Positions 34,373-44,003 are shown, counted from the stretch's first letter. The stretch is 57,955 nucleotides of DNA from Shewanella saliphila (GCF_014648295.1 NZ_BMQV01000028.1:1-57955), one strand, 5' to 3'. Notes: generated from the sequence alone by a model not told the origin. Program-made: numbers and translations.

Positions 34373-35851
34373 TTATTTTAGCGTTGGCCCAGAGACCTCG
34401 GCCCGATAACCTTGATGGCTATCATCGGCAACAAACTCAATAAAGTGCTCAATGCTATCAAGGCTATCTTGTTGATAGTGTGATACATATAGCAATTGGG
34501 TTAACTGCTCTTTGGCAATAAGCTCAAGTGAGTTTTTAATCAGCCTGCGGCCTAAGTAATCTAAGCCTTGGTAGGGTTCGTCGAGGATCAATAATGTAGG
34601 TTGTTTTACAATTGCCCGGGCAATTAACAATAAACGTTGTTGGCCATATTCTAACTGTTTAAACGCGGTTTTAGCTAAATGCCCCATATGTAACATGGCT
34701 AACCATTCGGTTGCGATAGCCACTTGCTGTTGCGTAGGCTTTTGGTACAAACCGATTGAGTCATAAAAGCCCGACACAATCACATCTATGGCATTACAGT
34801 TAACGCGATACTGCATATGCAGCGCAGACGACACCATGCCAATATGCTGTTTGATTTCCCATATGCTCTCACCCGAACCTCTTTTTTTACCAAAAATATC
34901 GATATCATTACTATAGCACTGCGGGTGATCGCCAAAAATAAGCCCTAATAAGGTACTTTTACCGCAGCCGTTTGGCCCTTTAACTTGCCAGTGCACGCCA
35001 TTATCGATACGCCAATTCACTCCAGAAAAAATCACCTTATCGCTGTAAGCAACTCGGCCGTTATGCAGTTCAAATACCGGGTTGGCAAACTTGGCACTGT
35101 GACGATGACGTCGAATAAGTGCTAATAGCTCTTCACTTTGCTGCCCAGACTGTGCAGTTAATTGATGAATAACTGGATGATTAACCCATTGATCTTTGCT
35201 CATCACACTGTCAAGTTTACCCTGGTTAAACAAGGCAATTTTCTCTATCCATTGCGGCATATCTTCTTCGCGCGATACCACAACCAACATTTGCATGGTG
35301 TGTGATAGTTGCTCAAGAAACGCGGTCAAAGTGCTTCGATGCTCAACATCAAGCCCTGCATAGGGTTCATCTAATACTAAAAAAGGCGCTTTTGTCGCCA
35401 AAGCTCTGGCCAACATGACTCTGCGACCTTCACCGGTAGATAATTGGCTAAAGCTGCTTTGACTGAGGTGGGTTAAATCTAACTGTTGCAATAATTGATG
35501 GCTTAAGTTGTTATCATGACACTGATCATAAATAACTCTAAAAACAGTGGTTTTAGGGTCGGTATACCCCAGAGATTCGCTGTCATCCTGCTCTAAAATA
35601 TCTTCAAGCAATTGCTGCTGTTGTTGCAATGACACAAATGCAACCTGTGATAGGTCGGCCCCAGTGATTTGCCCCGAATACGCAAGGGTTTTGTCGACAG
35701 CATCTTGGGTCAGTAATTGCCCGAGCATTTCACCCACATCACCTTCGGTACTAAACACCCCCCAAGATTGTTGCGACTCAATAAGCCAGTCATCAATATT
35801 CATCGTAACGCTCGATGAACGGCATTGCAGTTGTGCAAATCTAATTTCCAT
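34373..35851 (-). CDS. modF: ModF/PhrA-like duplicated ABC ATPase with a degenerate first Walker A
   Basis: The 492-residue protein is two ABC ATPase domains in one chain with no membrane segment. The second (about residues 255-480) has an intact Walker A GPNGCGKSTLLG, LEYGQQRLLLIARA in place of a canonical signature, and Walker B LLILDEP. The first (about 1-245) keeps a signature (LSTGEGRRVMLARALA) and Walker B (FLVLDEP), but its Walker A site reads FSTEGDVGEML, with no GKS/T. E. coli ModF is named for its place near the molybdate genes; its function is not established. Here it is not beside modABC. The start is the ATG at 35851. Confidence 0.87.
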   Translation of the reverse strand: MEIRFAQLQCRSSSVTMNIDDWLIESQQSWGVFSTEGDVGEMLGQLLTQDAVDKTLAYSGQITGADLSQVAFVSLQQQQQLLEDILEQDDSESLGYTDPKTTVFRVIYDQCHDNNLSHQLLQQLDLTHLSQSSFSQLSTGEGRRVMLARALATKAPFLVLDEPYAGLDVEHRSTLTAFLEQLSHTMQMLVVVSREEDMPQWIEKIALFNQGKLDSVMSKDQWVNHPVIHQLTAQSGQQSEELLALIRRHRHSAKFANPVFELHNGRVAYSDKVIFSGVNWRIDNGVHWQVKGPNGCGKSTLLGLIFGDHPQCYSNDIDIFGKKRGSGESIWEIKQHIGMVSSALHMQYRVNCNAIDVIVSGFYDSIGLYQKPTQQQVAIATEWLAMLHMGHLAKTAFKQLEYGQQRLLLIARAIVKQPTLLILDEPYQGLDYLGRRLIKNSLELIAKEQLTQLLYVSHYQQDSLDSIEHFIEFVADDSHQGYRAEVSGPTLK

Positions 35852-35958
35852 TGTTACCCTTCCATACGCTTTACACTAAACAATCTAAATTAGGGATAAA
35901 TATGCCTGTTATATCAGTTACATTGATTGAGTGTCCAATCAAGCATTAACTTTACAAC

Positions 35959-35993
35959 AAAAAAAAGCAGATCATGATTATGATCTGCTTTTT
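35959..35993 (-). terminator. Terminator after the quinone reductase/ABM operon
   Basis: Leftward AGCAGATCATAATCATGATC with its complement gives AGCAGATCAT / ATGATCTGCT followed by eight Ts. It lies 26 bases past the ABM gene's stop. Confidence 0.92.
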
Positions 35994-36018
35994 ATGTTAA
36001 TTGTAGCAACGGTAAAAA

Positions 36019-36309
36019 CTACGCAATAATGGTCATTTCATTTAATACAAACTCTACAACAGCACCTTCAACAGCGGAGGCGTACTCAGCAATATGCTGG
36101 TTACCCATATGTGCTTGCCATAACTCACGGCTCTGCCAGTTTTCATAAAACATAAAATGAGCTGGGTTAGCATTATCTTGGTGTAGGTCGTAGTTAATGC
36201 AACCTTCTTCAGCGCGCGTGGCTTCAACCAGTTTAATTAATTCAGCTTTCACTAACTCGATTTTGTCCGCTTTCGCTTTAATATTGGCAACAATCGTTAA
36301 TTGTGACAT
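36019..36309 (-). CDS. Antibiotic biosynthesis monooxygenase (ABM)-domain protein
   Basis: The 96-residue single ABM domain is a small ferredoxin-like dimer-forming fold: LTIVANIKAKADKIELVKAE, EEGCINYDLHQDN, and FMFYENWQSRELWQAH. Members include quinol monooxygenases such as YgiN and heme-degrading enzymes. It lies 71 bases downstream of the zinc-type quinone reductase gene on the same strand, so a role in quinone or electrophile turnover is likely. Confidence 0.9.
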   Translation of the reverse strand: MSQLTIVANIKAKADKIELVKAELIKLVEATRAEEGCINYDLHQDNANPAHFMFYENWQSRELWQAHMGNQHIAEYASAVEGAVVEFVLNEMTIIA

Positions 36310-36380
36310 CTTGAATCCTCTATTTTGAGTCTAATTGATATTTTTATAATGTTGATATATATACTTTATATGACTTAAAA

Positions 36381-37406
36381 TTAAAAACCTTCAAGTACAA
36401 TTTTACCAATAGAACGACCAGCTTCTAATGCTTCATGAGCGGCACGTAAGTTAGCGGCATTAATTTCGCCCATGTGTTGGCCTAAAGTCGTTTGAATATA
36501 ACCCTGGTCAACTAAATCAGCCACACGGTTTAGTAAACGGCTTTGCTCTTGCATATCTGCAGCATTAAACATTGAACGAGCAAACATGAACTCCCAGTGC
36601 AATGACAAGCTCTTTAACTTCAGTTTAGTCACATCAAGCGCTTCTGGATCATCAATCATGGCAATCTTGCCAAATGGCGCTAACACTTCTATGTAACTTT
36701 CAAAGTAAGCATCAGTGCTATTTAAGCTAGCAACATGCGTTACAGGGCCAATGTTTAATGCTTCGATTTGCGCGGTCAGTGGCTTAGTGTGGTCAACAAC
36801 ATAGTCAGCACCCAGTTTTTTAACCCAATCACTTGAGCTTTCACGTGATGCTGTAGCAATAATAGTTGCACCTGTAATGGCTTTAGCAATTTGCACAAAA
36901 ATAGAACCCACACCACCCGCTGCGCCAACCACTAGAATCACTTCATTTGATTTTTCAACTGACGTTGGGCTCTGCTTCTTAATGGTTAAATGTTCAAACA
37001 ATAATTCCCATGCGGTAATGGCTGTTAATGGTAAAGCGGCGGCTTCTGCATTTGATAAGCTTTTTGGCTTAAAACCCACTAAACGCTCATCAACCAATTG
37101 ATATTCAGCATTGCTACCTGAACGGGTAATGTCACCCGCATAATATACAAGATCACCTGGTTTAAATTGGCTCACTTTGTCACCGGCAGCAATCACTTCG
37201 CCTACAGCATCCCAACCAATCACTTTAACTTCACCATCAGCAGGTGGCATGTTTAAACGTACTTTATAATCTGCAGGGTTAACCGCAATGGCTGCGACTT
37301 TAATTAATAAATCACGACCAGTTGCAATAGGCTGCGCTAGAGTAACGTCGATTAATGATTCTGGGTTATTTATTGGTAGAGACTGCTTATATCCGATGGC
37401 TTTCAT
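36381..37406 (-). CDS. Zinc-type alcohol dehydrogenase-like / quinone oxidoreductase (MDR superfamily)
   Basis: The 341-residue MDR protein has an N-terminal GroES-like domain (VNPADYKVRLNMPPADG, GWDAVGEVIAAGDKVSQFKP) and a Rossmann domain (VVGAAGGVGSIFVQIAKA). No zinc-ligand cysteines are present, so it belongs to the ZADH/quinone reductase branch that uses NADPH. The start MKAIGYKQSLPI is typical. It is the first gene of a two-gene operon with the ABM gene and is divergent from a LysR regulator across 149 bases that carry an operator-like dyad. Confidence 0.92.
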   Translation of the reverse strand: MKAIGYKQSLPINNPESLIDVTLAQPIATGRDLLIKVAAIAVNPADYKVRLNMPPADGEVKVIGWDAVGEVIAAGDKVSQFKPGDLVYYAGDITRSGSNAEYQLVDERLVGFKPKSLSNAEAAALPLTAITAWELLFEHLTIKKQSPTSVEKSNEVILVVGAAGGVGSIFVQIAKAITGATIIATASRESSSDWVKKLGADYVVDHTKPLTAQIEALNIGPVTHVASLNSTDAYFESYIEVLAPFGKIAMIDDPEALDVTKLKLKSLSLHWEFMFARSMFNAADMQEQSRLLNRVADLVDQGYIQTTLGQHMGEINAANLRAAHEALEAGRSIGKIVLEGF

Positions 37407-37523
37407 GTTGTTATTCCTAATAATCTAATGAGGAGCTAATATTTATAAAATAAGTGTTAAATAAGGTTCAAACTTGATGAAGCTATATTAGCGCTTGTTT
37501 TATTTGTCATAAACAGCATAATA

Positions 37524-37540
37524 ATTGAAACATTATCAAT
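37524..37540. promoter_or_regulatory. LysR-type dyad ATTGA-N7-TCAAT between divergent genes
   Basis: The sequence ATTGAAACATTATCAAT lies 15 bases before the LysR start and 118 bases before the quinone reductase start. The position is typical for an autoregulatory LysR site. A near-identical motif occurs at 34247-34263, upstream of the redoxin gene. Confidence 0.55.
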
Positions 37541-37555
37541 CAAAAATGGATAATC

Positions 37556-38491
37556 ATGCTATTAGAAGACCTACAAGTGGTGCTTAAGGTTGCCGAATTT
37601 CGCAGTATTACTGCTGCAGCAACCAATTTAGACATGCGAACAGCCACAGCCAGTGCGGCTTTAAAGCGAGTAGAAGCCAATTTAGGTGCTGAGTTGTTTA
37701 TTCGCACCACGCGGCAATTACGCTTGTCGAGCGCCGGCGAAAAGTACATTCCGCAATGCGAACAAGCCATGTTGATGCTTGAGCAAGCCAAACAAAATAT
37801 GAAAGGTGAGCTTGATATCATTGACGGCGATTTACGCCTGGCGATGTCATCAGACCTTGGCCGCAATATTGTGATCCCATGGATTGATGACTTTATGACA
37901 ACTTACCCAGAGGTCAGCCTTAGAGCCAATATTAATGACAGCAACCTAGACTTTTATCGCGATTCAGTCGACTTAGCCTTGCGATATGGCTCCCCAAACG
38001 ATGCCAACTTATATGGTTTTAAAATTTGTAACGTGCCTCGTTTATTGTGTGCATCTCAAGCCTACCTAGATAAATACGGCACACCAACCCACCCACAAGA
38101 CTTAGCATCCCACAACGGATTATTATACCAACTGAATGATATAACCTACGACGTGTGGGAGTTTTCTAAAGATAATGAACAGTTTAAAATTAAAATGAAA
38201 GGTAATCGAGTGTCTAACGATGGCGAACTAGTCCACCGCTGGAGCCTATCAGGCAAAGGGATCGGGTTAAAGTCATCTCTGGATATCTCAAATGATTTAT
38301 TGTCCGGAAAACTCATCAATATTCTGCCTGAATACAGTGCCAACGCGACAGAACTGTGGTTAATCTTCCCTAGCAGACAATCCATCACTCCTGCGGCCCG
38401 CCTACTTCGCGATACATTGAAACAAAAAACCAGAGTTATTTTGCAACAATTAATCGCTAAAGGCATTTTAGATAAAAGCGTGCTGGATTAA
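37556..38491 (+). CDS. LysR-type transcriptional regulator, divergent from quinone reductase
   Basis: The 311-residue protein has an N-terminal HTH (LQVVLKVAEFRSITAAATNL, MRTATASAALKRVEANLGA) and a C-terminal substrate-binding domain. It is of the CrgA-like group that often controls adjacent oxidoreductases in response to electrophiles. It is transcribed away from the quinone reductase-ABM operon, its likely target. A GC-rich hairpin (CTGCGGTG / CACCGCAG, 38539-38565) follows its stop but lacks a T run. Confidence 0.93.
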   Translation: MLLEDLQVVLKVAEFRSITAAATNLDMRTATASAALKRVEANLGAELFIRTTRQLRLSSAGEKYIPQCEQAMLMLEQAKQNMKGELDIIDGDLRLAMSSDLGRNIVIPWIDDFMTTYPEVSLRANINDSNLDFYRDSVDLALRYGSPNDANLYGFKICNVPRLLCASQAYLDKYGTPTHPQDLASHNGLLYQLNDITYDVWEFSKDNEQFKIKMKGNRVSNDGELVHRWSLSGKGIGLKSSLDISNDLLSGKLINILPEYSANATELWLIFPSRQSITPAARLLRDTLKQKTRVILQQLIAKGILDKSVLD

Positions 38492-38604
38492 TATTGTTAA
38501 GCTGAGGTTCAGCGATTTCATATGTACACCATTAATGTCCTGCGGTGACGACATTCGACACCGCAGATTATACATAACAGCTCAAAAGCTCTTAAACGTT
38601 AAAC

Positions 38605-39198
38605 TTAATGTGTTGCTTTATCGCCCCAAATCTCTGCTAATCTTTTGTCTCTGCCGCAGCTCCAGCGGTAAGCATTATATCTAATAGGGTTGTTTTTATA
38701 GTAATCCTGATGGTAACTCTCATCGCCTTTTATCGGATAAAAGATAGACGCATTTAAAATAGGCGTGACCACTTTATTATTGGGGAATTGCTTTTCAACC
38801 TGGCTTTTAGACTGTTGTGCAATTGCTCTTTCGGTATCGTTTGCCACAAAAATCGCACTTAAATAGCTCGAGCCTTTATCGCAAAATTGCCCTTGTGCAT
38901 CAAAAGGGTCAATGTTAACCCAGTAATAATCTAACAGTTCTTTGTAGCTAACTTTGTTAGGATCATAGGTAATTTCAACCGCTTCATAATGACCTCGGTG
39001 GTTGCCGTTGTAGGTAGGGTCTTTGATGTTTCCTCCAGTAAATCCTGAAATAACATCTGTTACACCATCAAGTTTTTCAAAATCAGACTCCATGCACCAG
39101 AAACAACCACCAGCCAAAATGGTTTTATCTGCGCTGGCATTCGACGCATAAGCCAATAAACTTGCGGCAAGCACGGTTAACACTAGTGTGCTTTTCAT
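38605..39198 (-). CDS. msrA: Peptide methionine sulfoxide reductase MsrA, exported form
   Basis: The 197-residue protein has an N-terminal signal peptide (MKSTLVLTVLAASLLAYASNASA) followed by the MsrA catalytic motif GGCFWCMES, GHYEAVEITYDP and SYHQDYY. It reduces methionine-S-sulfoxide, here in the periplasm. GGCFWCME contains the catalytic Cys, and the C-terminal RWSCGRDKR Cys is a candidate resolving residue. The ATG at 39198 is supported by AAGGAGGG upstream; a 14-codon extension is rejected. No MsrB gene is adjacent. Confidence 0.93.
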   Translation of the reverse strand: MKSTLVLTVLAASLLAYASNASADKTILAGGCFWCMESDFEKLDGVTDVISGFTGGNIKDPTYNGNHRGHYEAVEITYDPNKVSYKELLDYYWVNIDPFDAQGQFCDKGSSYLSAIFVANDTERAIAQQSKSQVEKQFPNNKVVTPILNASIFYPIKGDESYHQDYYKNNPIRYNAYRWSCGRDKRLAEIWGDKATH

Positions 39199-39365
39199 AG
39201 CACCCTCCTTTAATTTTTTATTGATTATGCTACCGATCACAACACTACAATATGGATTTAAAAGGCTAAAGGTTCACTATGGCATTGATTAAACTTTAAT
39301 GCCACAGTCGCCAAATAACCTCCGCTAACCCATTAACCGGCACAAGACTCATACGTGTTTTTCGC

Positions 39366-40514
39366 TTAACTCTCGTGCCAAAGGGTATTATCGCAATACT
39401 GCTTGATGAGAGCTTGGATATCTTCAATTTCTGTTTCAGAGAAGTTTCTTAATATCGTGTTATTACCGTTTCCAGCTTTCTGAATGAACACTTCATAATA
39501 AAAAACACCCTCAACGTTTTCTCTACCCTCGATAGAAAATGCATTTTCACTAATGATGAAATTGTCTTCTAGAGAAAATAGCACACTACAAAAACCAGAG
39601 TGAGAATGGAATTTAGCGCGCTGCAAACTGTCTTTCATTGGCTCAATAACTTTCAAAATTGCCGGATTAATAGAAAGCAATTCCCGACTGAGTAACTTAG
39701 AAAAACTGATGCAATCTTGACTTATTTCACCTAAAGATTTTTTCAAAAATACGGAGTCACCAGTCAGTGCCAAGCGGTAAGGTGTTTCTCCCTTTTTATT
39801 CTGTAGATGAACATTAACAGGTGTTGTCTCAGTGAACATTTCAAACATCCCATCTATACGCGGATTTGGCGGGTAAGGAGTGCCTTCGGGTAATTTTGCT
39901 TTTAGTATTGCGGTCGCAATGGTTTCGCCTTCTGAGGTATAACCATTGTATGCATCTGGTGCGGTATGTTCCCAATTAATATGCTCAATAAGCCCGCCTT
40001 TAACCAAAAACGCGACAATATCATCGGCACTACTCATGCCCATATAATGCTTATTAATTGTATTAGCGGCTTTTTTAGGTAAATAAACCACAGCCATCGT
40101 TTGATCATTAGTTGGAAGGATCAGGTACTTACTTTGCAATTCTTTTTGAATATAATTATTTAGCTTGTCATAAAAACTATCTGTAACCCAGCTAGACCCA
40201 TCTTGAAAAATGTTAAATTTCTTTTTTCTCTCCCTATATTCAAACTGTAACGTGACTGTTGTATCTATACTCCCAGTAACAAAAATATTGCTAGGTTTAA
40301 ATTCGCCAAGAGTCACATCTCCATGCTGCTTAAATACGTTGATATAGGATTCGATCCCATCGATACACTCTGGATCATAATGAAGAAAGCGATCTGGTGT
40401 CAGACTTTCGAAAATTTGAAATAAATCATTGCTCGACTCGAGGTCACCTAAATTAGTTTCAAAATTAATATTTTGCTTCTTAAGCAAGTTTTTTATTCTT
40501 GTTAAAAGATCCAT
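39366..40514 (-). CDS. Uncharacterised 382-residue protein
   Basis: I do not recognise a family. The chain starts MDLLTRIKNLLKKQNINFET, has no signal peptide or membrane helix, and is acidic and Lys/Asn rich. A stretch NKKGETPYRLALTGDSVFLK around residues 240-259 resembles a single ankyrin repeat. The N-terminal third is beta-rich (VTLQFEYRERKKKFNIF), and another beta-rich part (YYEVFIQKAGNGNN) is near the end. It is more AT rich than its neighbours and lies alone between msrA and topB, consistent with an accessory gene. A stretch of 22 codons upstream of the ATG at 40514 is open but not preferred. Confidence 0.7.
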   Translation of the reverse strand: MDLLTRIKNLLKKQNINFETNLGDLESSNDLFQIFESLTPDRFLHYDPECIDGIESYINVFKQHGDVTLGEFKPSNIFVTGSIDTTVTLQFEYRERKKKFNIFQDGSSWVTDSFYDKLNNYIQKELQSKYLILPTNDQTMAVVYLPKKAANTINKHYMGMSSADDIVAFLVKGGLIEHINWEHTAPDAYNGYTSEGETIATAILKAKLPEGTPYPPNPRIDGMFEMFTETTPVNVHLQNKKGETPYRLALTGDSVFLKKSLGEISQDCISFSKLLSRELLSINPAILKVIEPMKDSLQRAKFHSHSGFCSVLFSLEDNFIISENAFSIEGRENVEGVFYYEVFIQKAGNGNNTILRNFSETEIEDIQALIKQYCDNTLWHES

Positions 40515-40599
40515 TTTATTGTTTCCATTAAGTATGCGGGTAAAACAGGTGCAAACCCCTTTAACTGAGAAAAACCTCAAGCGCTACATTACATTACCA

Positions 40600-42555
40600 T
40601 TATTTCGCTTTTGCTTTGGTCTTCTTTTTATACGTTTTTTTAAAACTGCGCTTTGGCGCAGTACTGGCAACACCTTGTAATGCTGAGGGTAACTGATTTG
40701 ACGCTTGAGTAATTAGCCCATCTAACTGGCTCAGCAATGGCTGCATAAAGGCATCGTACTTTAAGCGTTTTTGACTGATGGCATCGAGGCTGTTTTCCCA
40801 TAAGGCAGTCATGTCGGGTGTCGTGGATGATTCGGGCAAACTGCGTATTAAGCCAACACCCACTGGCGTCGCTTTAATGGCTTTCCCCTGGCGAACCAAA
40901 TATCCGCGCTTAAACAGCAACTCAATAATGCCTGCCCGTGTGGCCTCTGTGCCGAGGCCATCAGTTTCTTTGAGGATTTTTTTAATCTCACTATCGGTCA
41001 CATAACGGCTAATACCCGTCATGGCACCTAATAAGGTCGCATCGGTAAAATGCTTGGGGGCTTGAGTCATTTTTTCTAATAACTCACCACGCTCACATTG
41101 TAATATTTGCCCTTTTGCTAACGGCGGCAATGACTGTACGGCATCGTCGTTTTCATCTTCATTGCTACTTGATTGGTTTTGGCTTGCTGCAGCTCGTTTA
41201 AACAGCTGTTTCCAGCCTAGGGTTTTATCCTGACGCGCTTTGGTGGTAAATAAGCCACCAGCAATGGTCACTTCAACGGCGGTTTCGGCATACACATAAG
41301 CGGGGTAAAATTGTGCAAGGTATTGGCGCGCCACATGTTGATACAACTTAGCCTCATTACTTGATAATGCCGATAAGTTAGCGACTTTTTCGGTAGGGAC
41401 AATGGCATGGTGAGCATCCACTTTACTGTCATCCCAGGCTTTAGATTTAAGCTTGGCATTAGGGCCATCGCAGCCTTCAACTAACCCAGCTGCACCTTTA
41501 AGCACGGCATCTAACACTTTAGGCGCTAACGCATGCTGCTCTTTAGGCAAATAACGGCTGTCAGAGCGCGGATAAGTAATTAACTTATGTCGCTCATACA
41601 AACTTTGGCAAGTATCCAATACCTCTTTAGCCGACAAACCAAAGCGTTTGGCGGCATCGATTTGCAGCGCCGATAAGCTGTAGGGCAGTGGCGGATTTTG
41701 CCGTTTATCTTTGGCTTCAAGCTTGGTGATTTCAGCGGGTTGACCAGATATGCGCGAAACTACGTTTTCAGCTAACCCTTTGGCTAACACTCTGCCATCT
41801 TCATCCATGTAGGGTTGGCAAGCTTCGCTCGGTTGCCATTTGGCAGTAAACGCTTGTTGTTGGTCTGTCAGTAAATGGGCTAGCACTTCGTAAAATGCTT
41901 TGGGGGTAAAATTGGCAATTTCATCGTCGCGGCGAACCACTAATCCGAGCACAGGCGTTTGCACACGGCCAACCGACAATACTCCCTTATAACCCACTTT
42001 ACGCCCTTGAATAGTATAAGCACGGGTCATGTTCATGCCGTATAACCAATCGGCGCGGCTGCGTGCCAATGCTGAGGTTGATAACGGCACAAACTCACGA
42101 TTACTGCGTAACTGCCCTAAAGCTCGTTTTACCGCCTGAGGGTTTAAATCGCTAATTAATAAACGCTGAACTTGATTGAGTTTGTCGCCTTTTACGCCCA
42201 GATAGGAAATCACTTCATCGACTAACAATTGCCCTTCTCTGTCTGGATCGCCCGCATTGATAATTGATGATGCTTGCTTAACCAGTTTACGCAGCACGGT
42301 CAGTTGGCTGCGGGTTTTAGGTTTTGGCTGTAGCTTCCAGGTTTGTGGCACGATGGGCAAATGCTCAAGCTTCCATGATTTGAACGCATCGTCATACGCA
42401 TCTGGCTCAGCCTGTTCGAGCAAATGGCCAATACACCATGACACACAATCACCGTTAGCGGCGGTAATAAAACCATCACCTTTTTTGTGAGGCTTTGGCA
42501 GTACATCAGCAATGGCTCGGCCTAAACTGGGTTTTTCAGCAATATATAAAATCAT
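40600..42555 (-). CDS. topB: DNA topoisomerase III
   Basis: The 651-residue type IA topoisomerase has an N-terminal Toprim domain ([33 protein letters not shown]), the [16 protein letters not shown] region and the active-site stretch [13 protein letters not shown] around residue 330, which holds the catalytic Tyr. It decatenates DNA with single-strand passage. The C-terminal tail [17 protein letters not shown] is very basic and probably binds DNA; no zinc fingers are present. The start is the ATG at 42555. Confidence 0.95.
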   Translation of the reverse strand: MILYIAEKPSLGRAIADVLPKPHKKGDGFITAANGDCVSWCIGHLLEQAEPDAYDDAFKSWKLEHLPIVPQTWKLQPKPKTRSQLTVLRKLVKQASSIINAGDPDREGQLLVDEVISYLGVKGDKLNQVQRLLISDLNPQAVKRALGQLRSNREFVPLSTSALARSRADWLYGMNMTRAYTIQGRKVGYKGVLSVGRVQTPVLGLVVRRDDEIANFTPKAFYEVLAHLLTDQQQAFTAKWQPSEACQPYMDEDGRVLAKGLAENVVSRISGQPAEITKLEAKDKRQNPPLPYSLSALQIDAAKRFGLSAKEVLDTCQSLYERHKLITYPRSDSRYLPKEQHALAPKVLDAVLKGAAGLVEGCDGPNAKLKSKAWDDSKVDAHHAIVPTEKVANLSALSSNEAKLYQHVARQYLAQFYPAYVYAETAVEVTIAGGLFTTKARQDKTLGWKQLFKRAAASQNQSSSNEDENDDAVQSLPPLAKGQILQCERGELLEKMTQAPKHFTDATLLGAMTGISRYVTDSEIKKILKETDGLGTEATRAGIIELLFKRGYLVRQGKAIKATPVGVGLIRSLPESSTTPDMTALWENSLDAISQKRLKYDAFMQPLLSQLDGLITQASNQLPSALQGVASTAPKRSFKKTYKKKTKAKAK

Positions 42556-42724
42556 AATCCATTATCAGGCAGCAAAGATTCAATGAACAAAACATAAATC
42601 GCGCCAATTAACTGTATAAAATTACAGTGTAGATTACCTGTTAATTTATCTTGCTGCAAATCACATAGTATTCACGGCAAAAATCATTACAATGCGGGTT
42701 TTATTTTTATAAACGATTCGCTCA

Positions 42725-43423
42725 ATGAAACTTGGACAGCGCTTAACCCAACTTAATGACATGATCCCAACAGGCTATACGCACATTTGGGATTGTTGCT
42801 GTGACCATGGTTTATTAGGTGCGGCGTTATTATCAAGACAAGCGGCACCGACGATTCATTTTGTTGATATTGTGCCAAATTTGATGCAACAGCTTGAACG
42901 TAAGCTCGAACGCTTTTACCCACTGCAAAATCCTCCTCAATGGCAAGTTCATTGTATGGATGTTGCCCAAATTTCTTTGTCAGATTATCCAGAAACACCA
43001 TTGGTTATTATCGCGGGCGTGGGTGGCGATTTGATGATCGAACTTGTTAATTCTATTTGCCACAATAACTCTGAACTGAAAATTGATTTTATGCTCTGCC
43101 CAGTGCACCATCAGCACGAATTACGCCAAAAATTGATTGAACTTGATTGCCGTTTAATTGATGAAACCTTGCTTGAAGAAAATCGCCGCTTTTATGAAAT
43201 ATTGTATGTGTCTCGCCACAGCAAAGCTTCGTCACGTGACAATGACCCTAGCACTCTTATTAGCCCTGTGGGCAATAAACTGTGGCAAGTAAACACACAG
43301 CAACAGCTTGATATTGCACAGCGTTATTTAGATAAAATGCTCAGACATTATCAAAAAATCAGCATGTCGAACCCACAAAAAGCAGCACAAGCGCTGCAAG
43401 ATTATCGAATGGTCCGCTTTTAG
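42725..43423 (+). CDS. TrmK-type tRNA (adenine22-N1)-methyltransferase family protein
   Basis: The 232-residue Rossmann-fold methyltransferase starts LGQRLTQLNDMIPTGYTHIW, followed by DCCCDHGLLGAALL (SAM-binding motif I). TrmK-family features are FVDIVPNLMQQ, IIAGVGGDLMIELV and LCPVHHQHELRQKL. In Bacillus, TrmK methylates A22 of tRNA. The gammaproteobacterial homologue is less studied. The start is directly after CTCA, with a weak ribosome site. It is divergent from topB. Confidence 0.82.
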   Translation: MKLGQRLTQLNDMIPTGYTHIWDCCCDHGLLGAALLSRQAAPTIHFVDIVPNLMQQLERKLERFYPLQNPPQWQVHCMDVAQISLSDYPETPLVIIAGVGGDLMIELVNSICHNNSELKIDFMLCPVHHQHELRQKLIELDCRLIDETLLEENRRFYEILYVSRHSKASSRDNDPSTLISPVGNKLWQVNTQQQLDIAQRYLDKMLRHYQKISMSNPQKAAQALQDYRMVRF

Positions 43424-43468
43424 AAATCAGAAGAGTGCCGTTTTGTGGGCTTGTAAAAGCGTAAAGCA

Positions 43469-43939
43469 AACACCTGGACCCCGGCTCAACAGCATTGCCG
43501 GGGCGACGGAGTAGGAAGCATTGCGGGGCGACGTATTTTTATGCCGTCATCCCAGAGATCTTAGATCCCGGATTTATAAGCGTTACCGGGACGATCCAGG
43601 TGTTGCTGTTGCCCTTAATGCTTCATCAGTTCTTAAACGCAATAAACAAACACCTGGATCCCGGCTTAACTGCATTGCCGGGGCGACGGAGTAGGAAGCA
43701 TTGCCGGGACGACGTAGAAAAAGCAACACCTGGACCCCGGCTCAACAGCATTTGCCGGGGCGACGGAGTAGGAAGCATTGCTGGGACGACGTAGAAAAAG
43801 CAACACCTGGATCCCGGCTCAACAGCATTTGCCGGGGTGACGGAGTAGGAATCATTGCCGGGGCGACGTATTTTTATGCCGTCATCCCTGAGATCTTAGA
43901 TCCCGGATTTATAAGCGTTACCGGGACGATCCAGGTGTT
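43469..43939. repeat. Cluster 1 of the modular palindromic repeat family
   Basis: The gap after the trmK-like gene is built from short hairpin units with ends like AACACCTGGA(C/T)CC and GTCGT or GTCAT. One unit has the stem CCCCGGCTCAACAGCATTGC with its complement; another is the 59-base module at 43546-43604, repeated at 43881-43939. The latter recurs almost unchanged at 56881 and 57519. Apparent reading frames across the cluster are repeat artefacts. Expected nature: a REP- or MITE-like dispersed family. Confidence 0.88.
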
Positions 43940-43951
43940 GCTGTCGATTTT

Positions 43952-43986
43952 GGTTTTAGGTTTTAGGTTTTAGGTTTTAGGTTTTA
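43952..43986. repeat. Heptanucleotide tandem repeat (GGTTTTA) x5
   Basis: Five perfect copies of GGTTTTA (CCTAAAA or TAAAACC on the other strand) directly adjoin repeat cluster 1. Related but degenerate heptamers occur at 56839-56868 and 57130-57172. Confidence 0.95.
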
Positions 43987-44003
43987 AGCTATTTTAAACC
44001 CAT

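Noticed and set aside
43495..43973. Apparent small proteins beginning MPGRRSRKHC
   Set aside because: They are open frames created by the palindromic repeats, recur with each copy and have no start signal or independent support.
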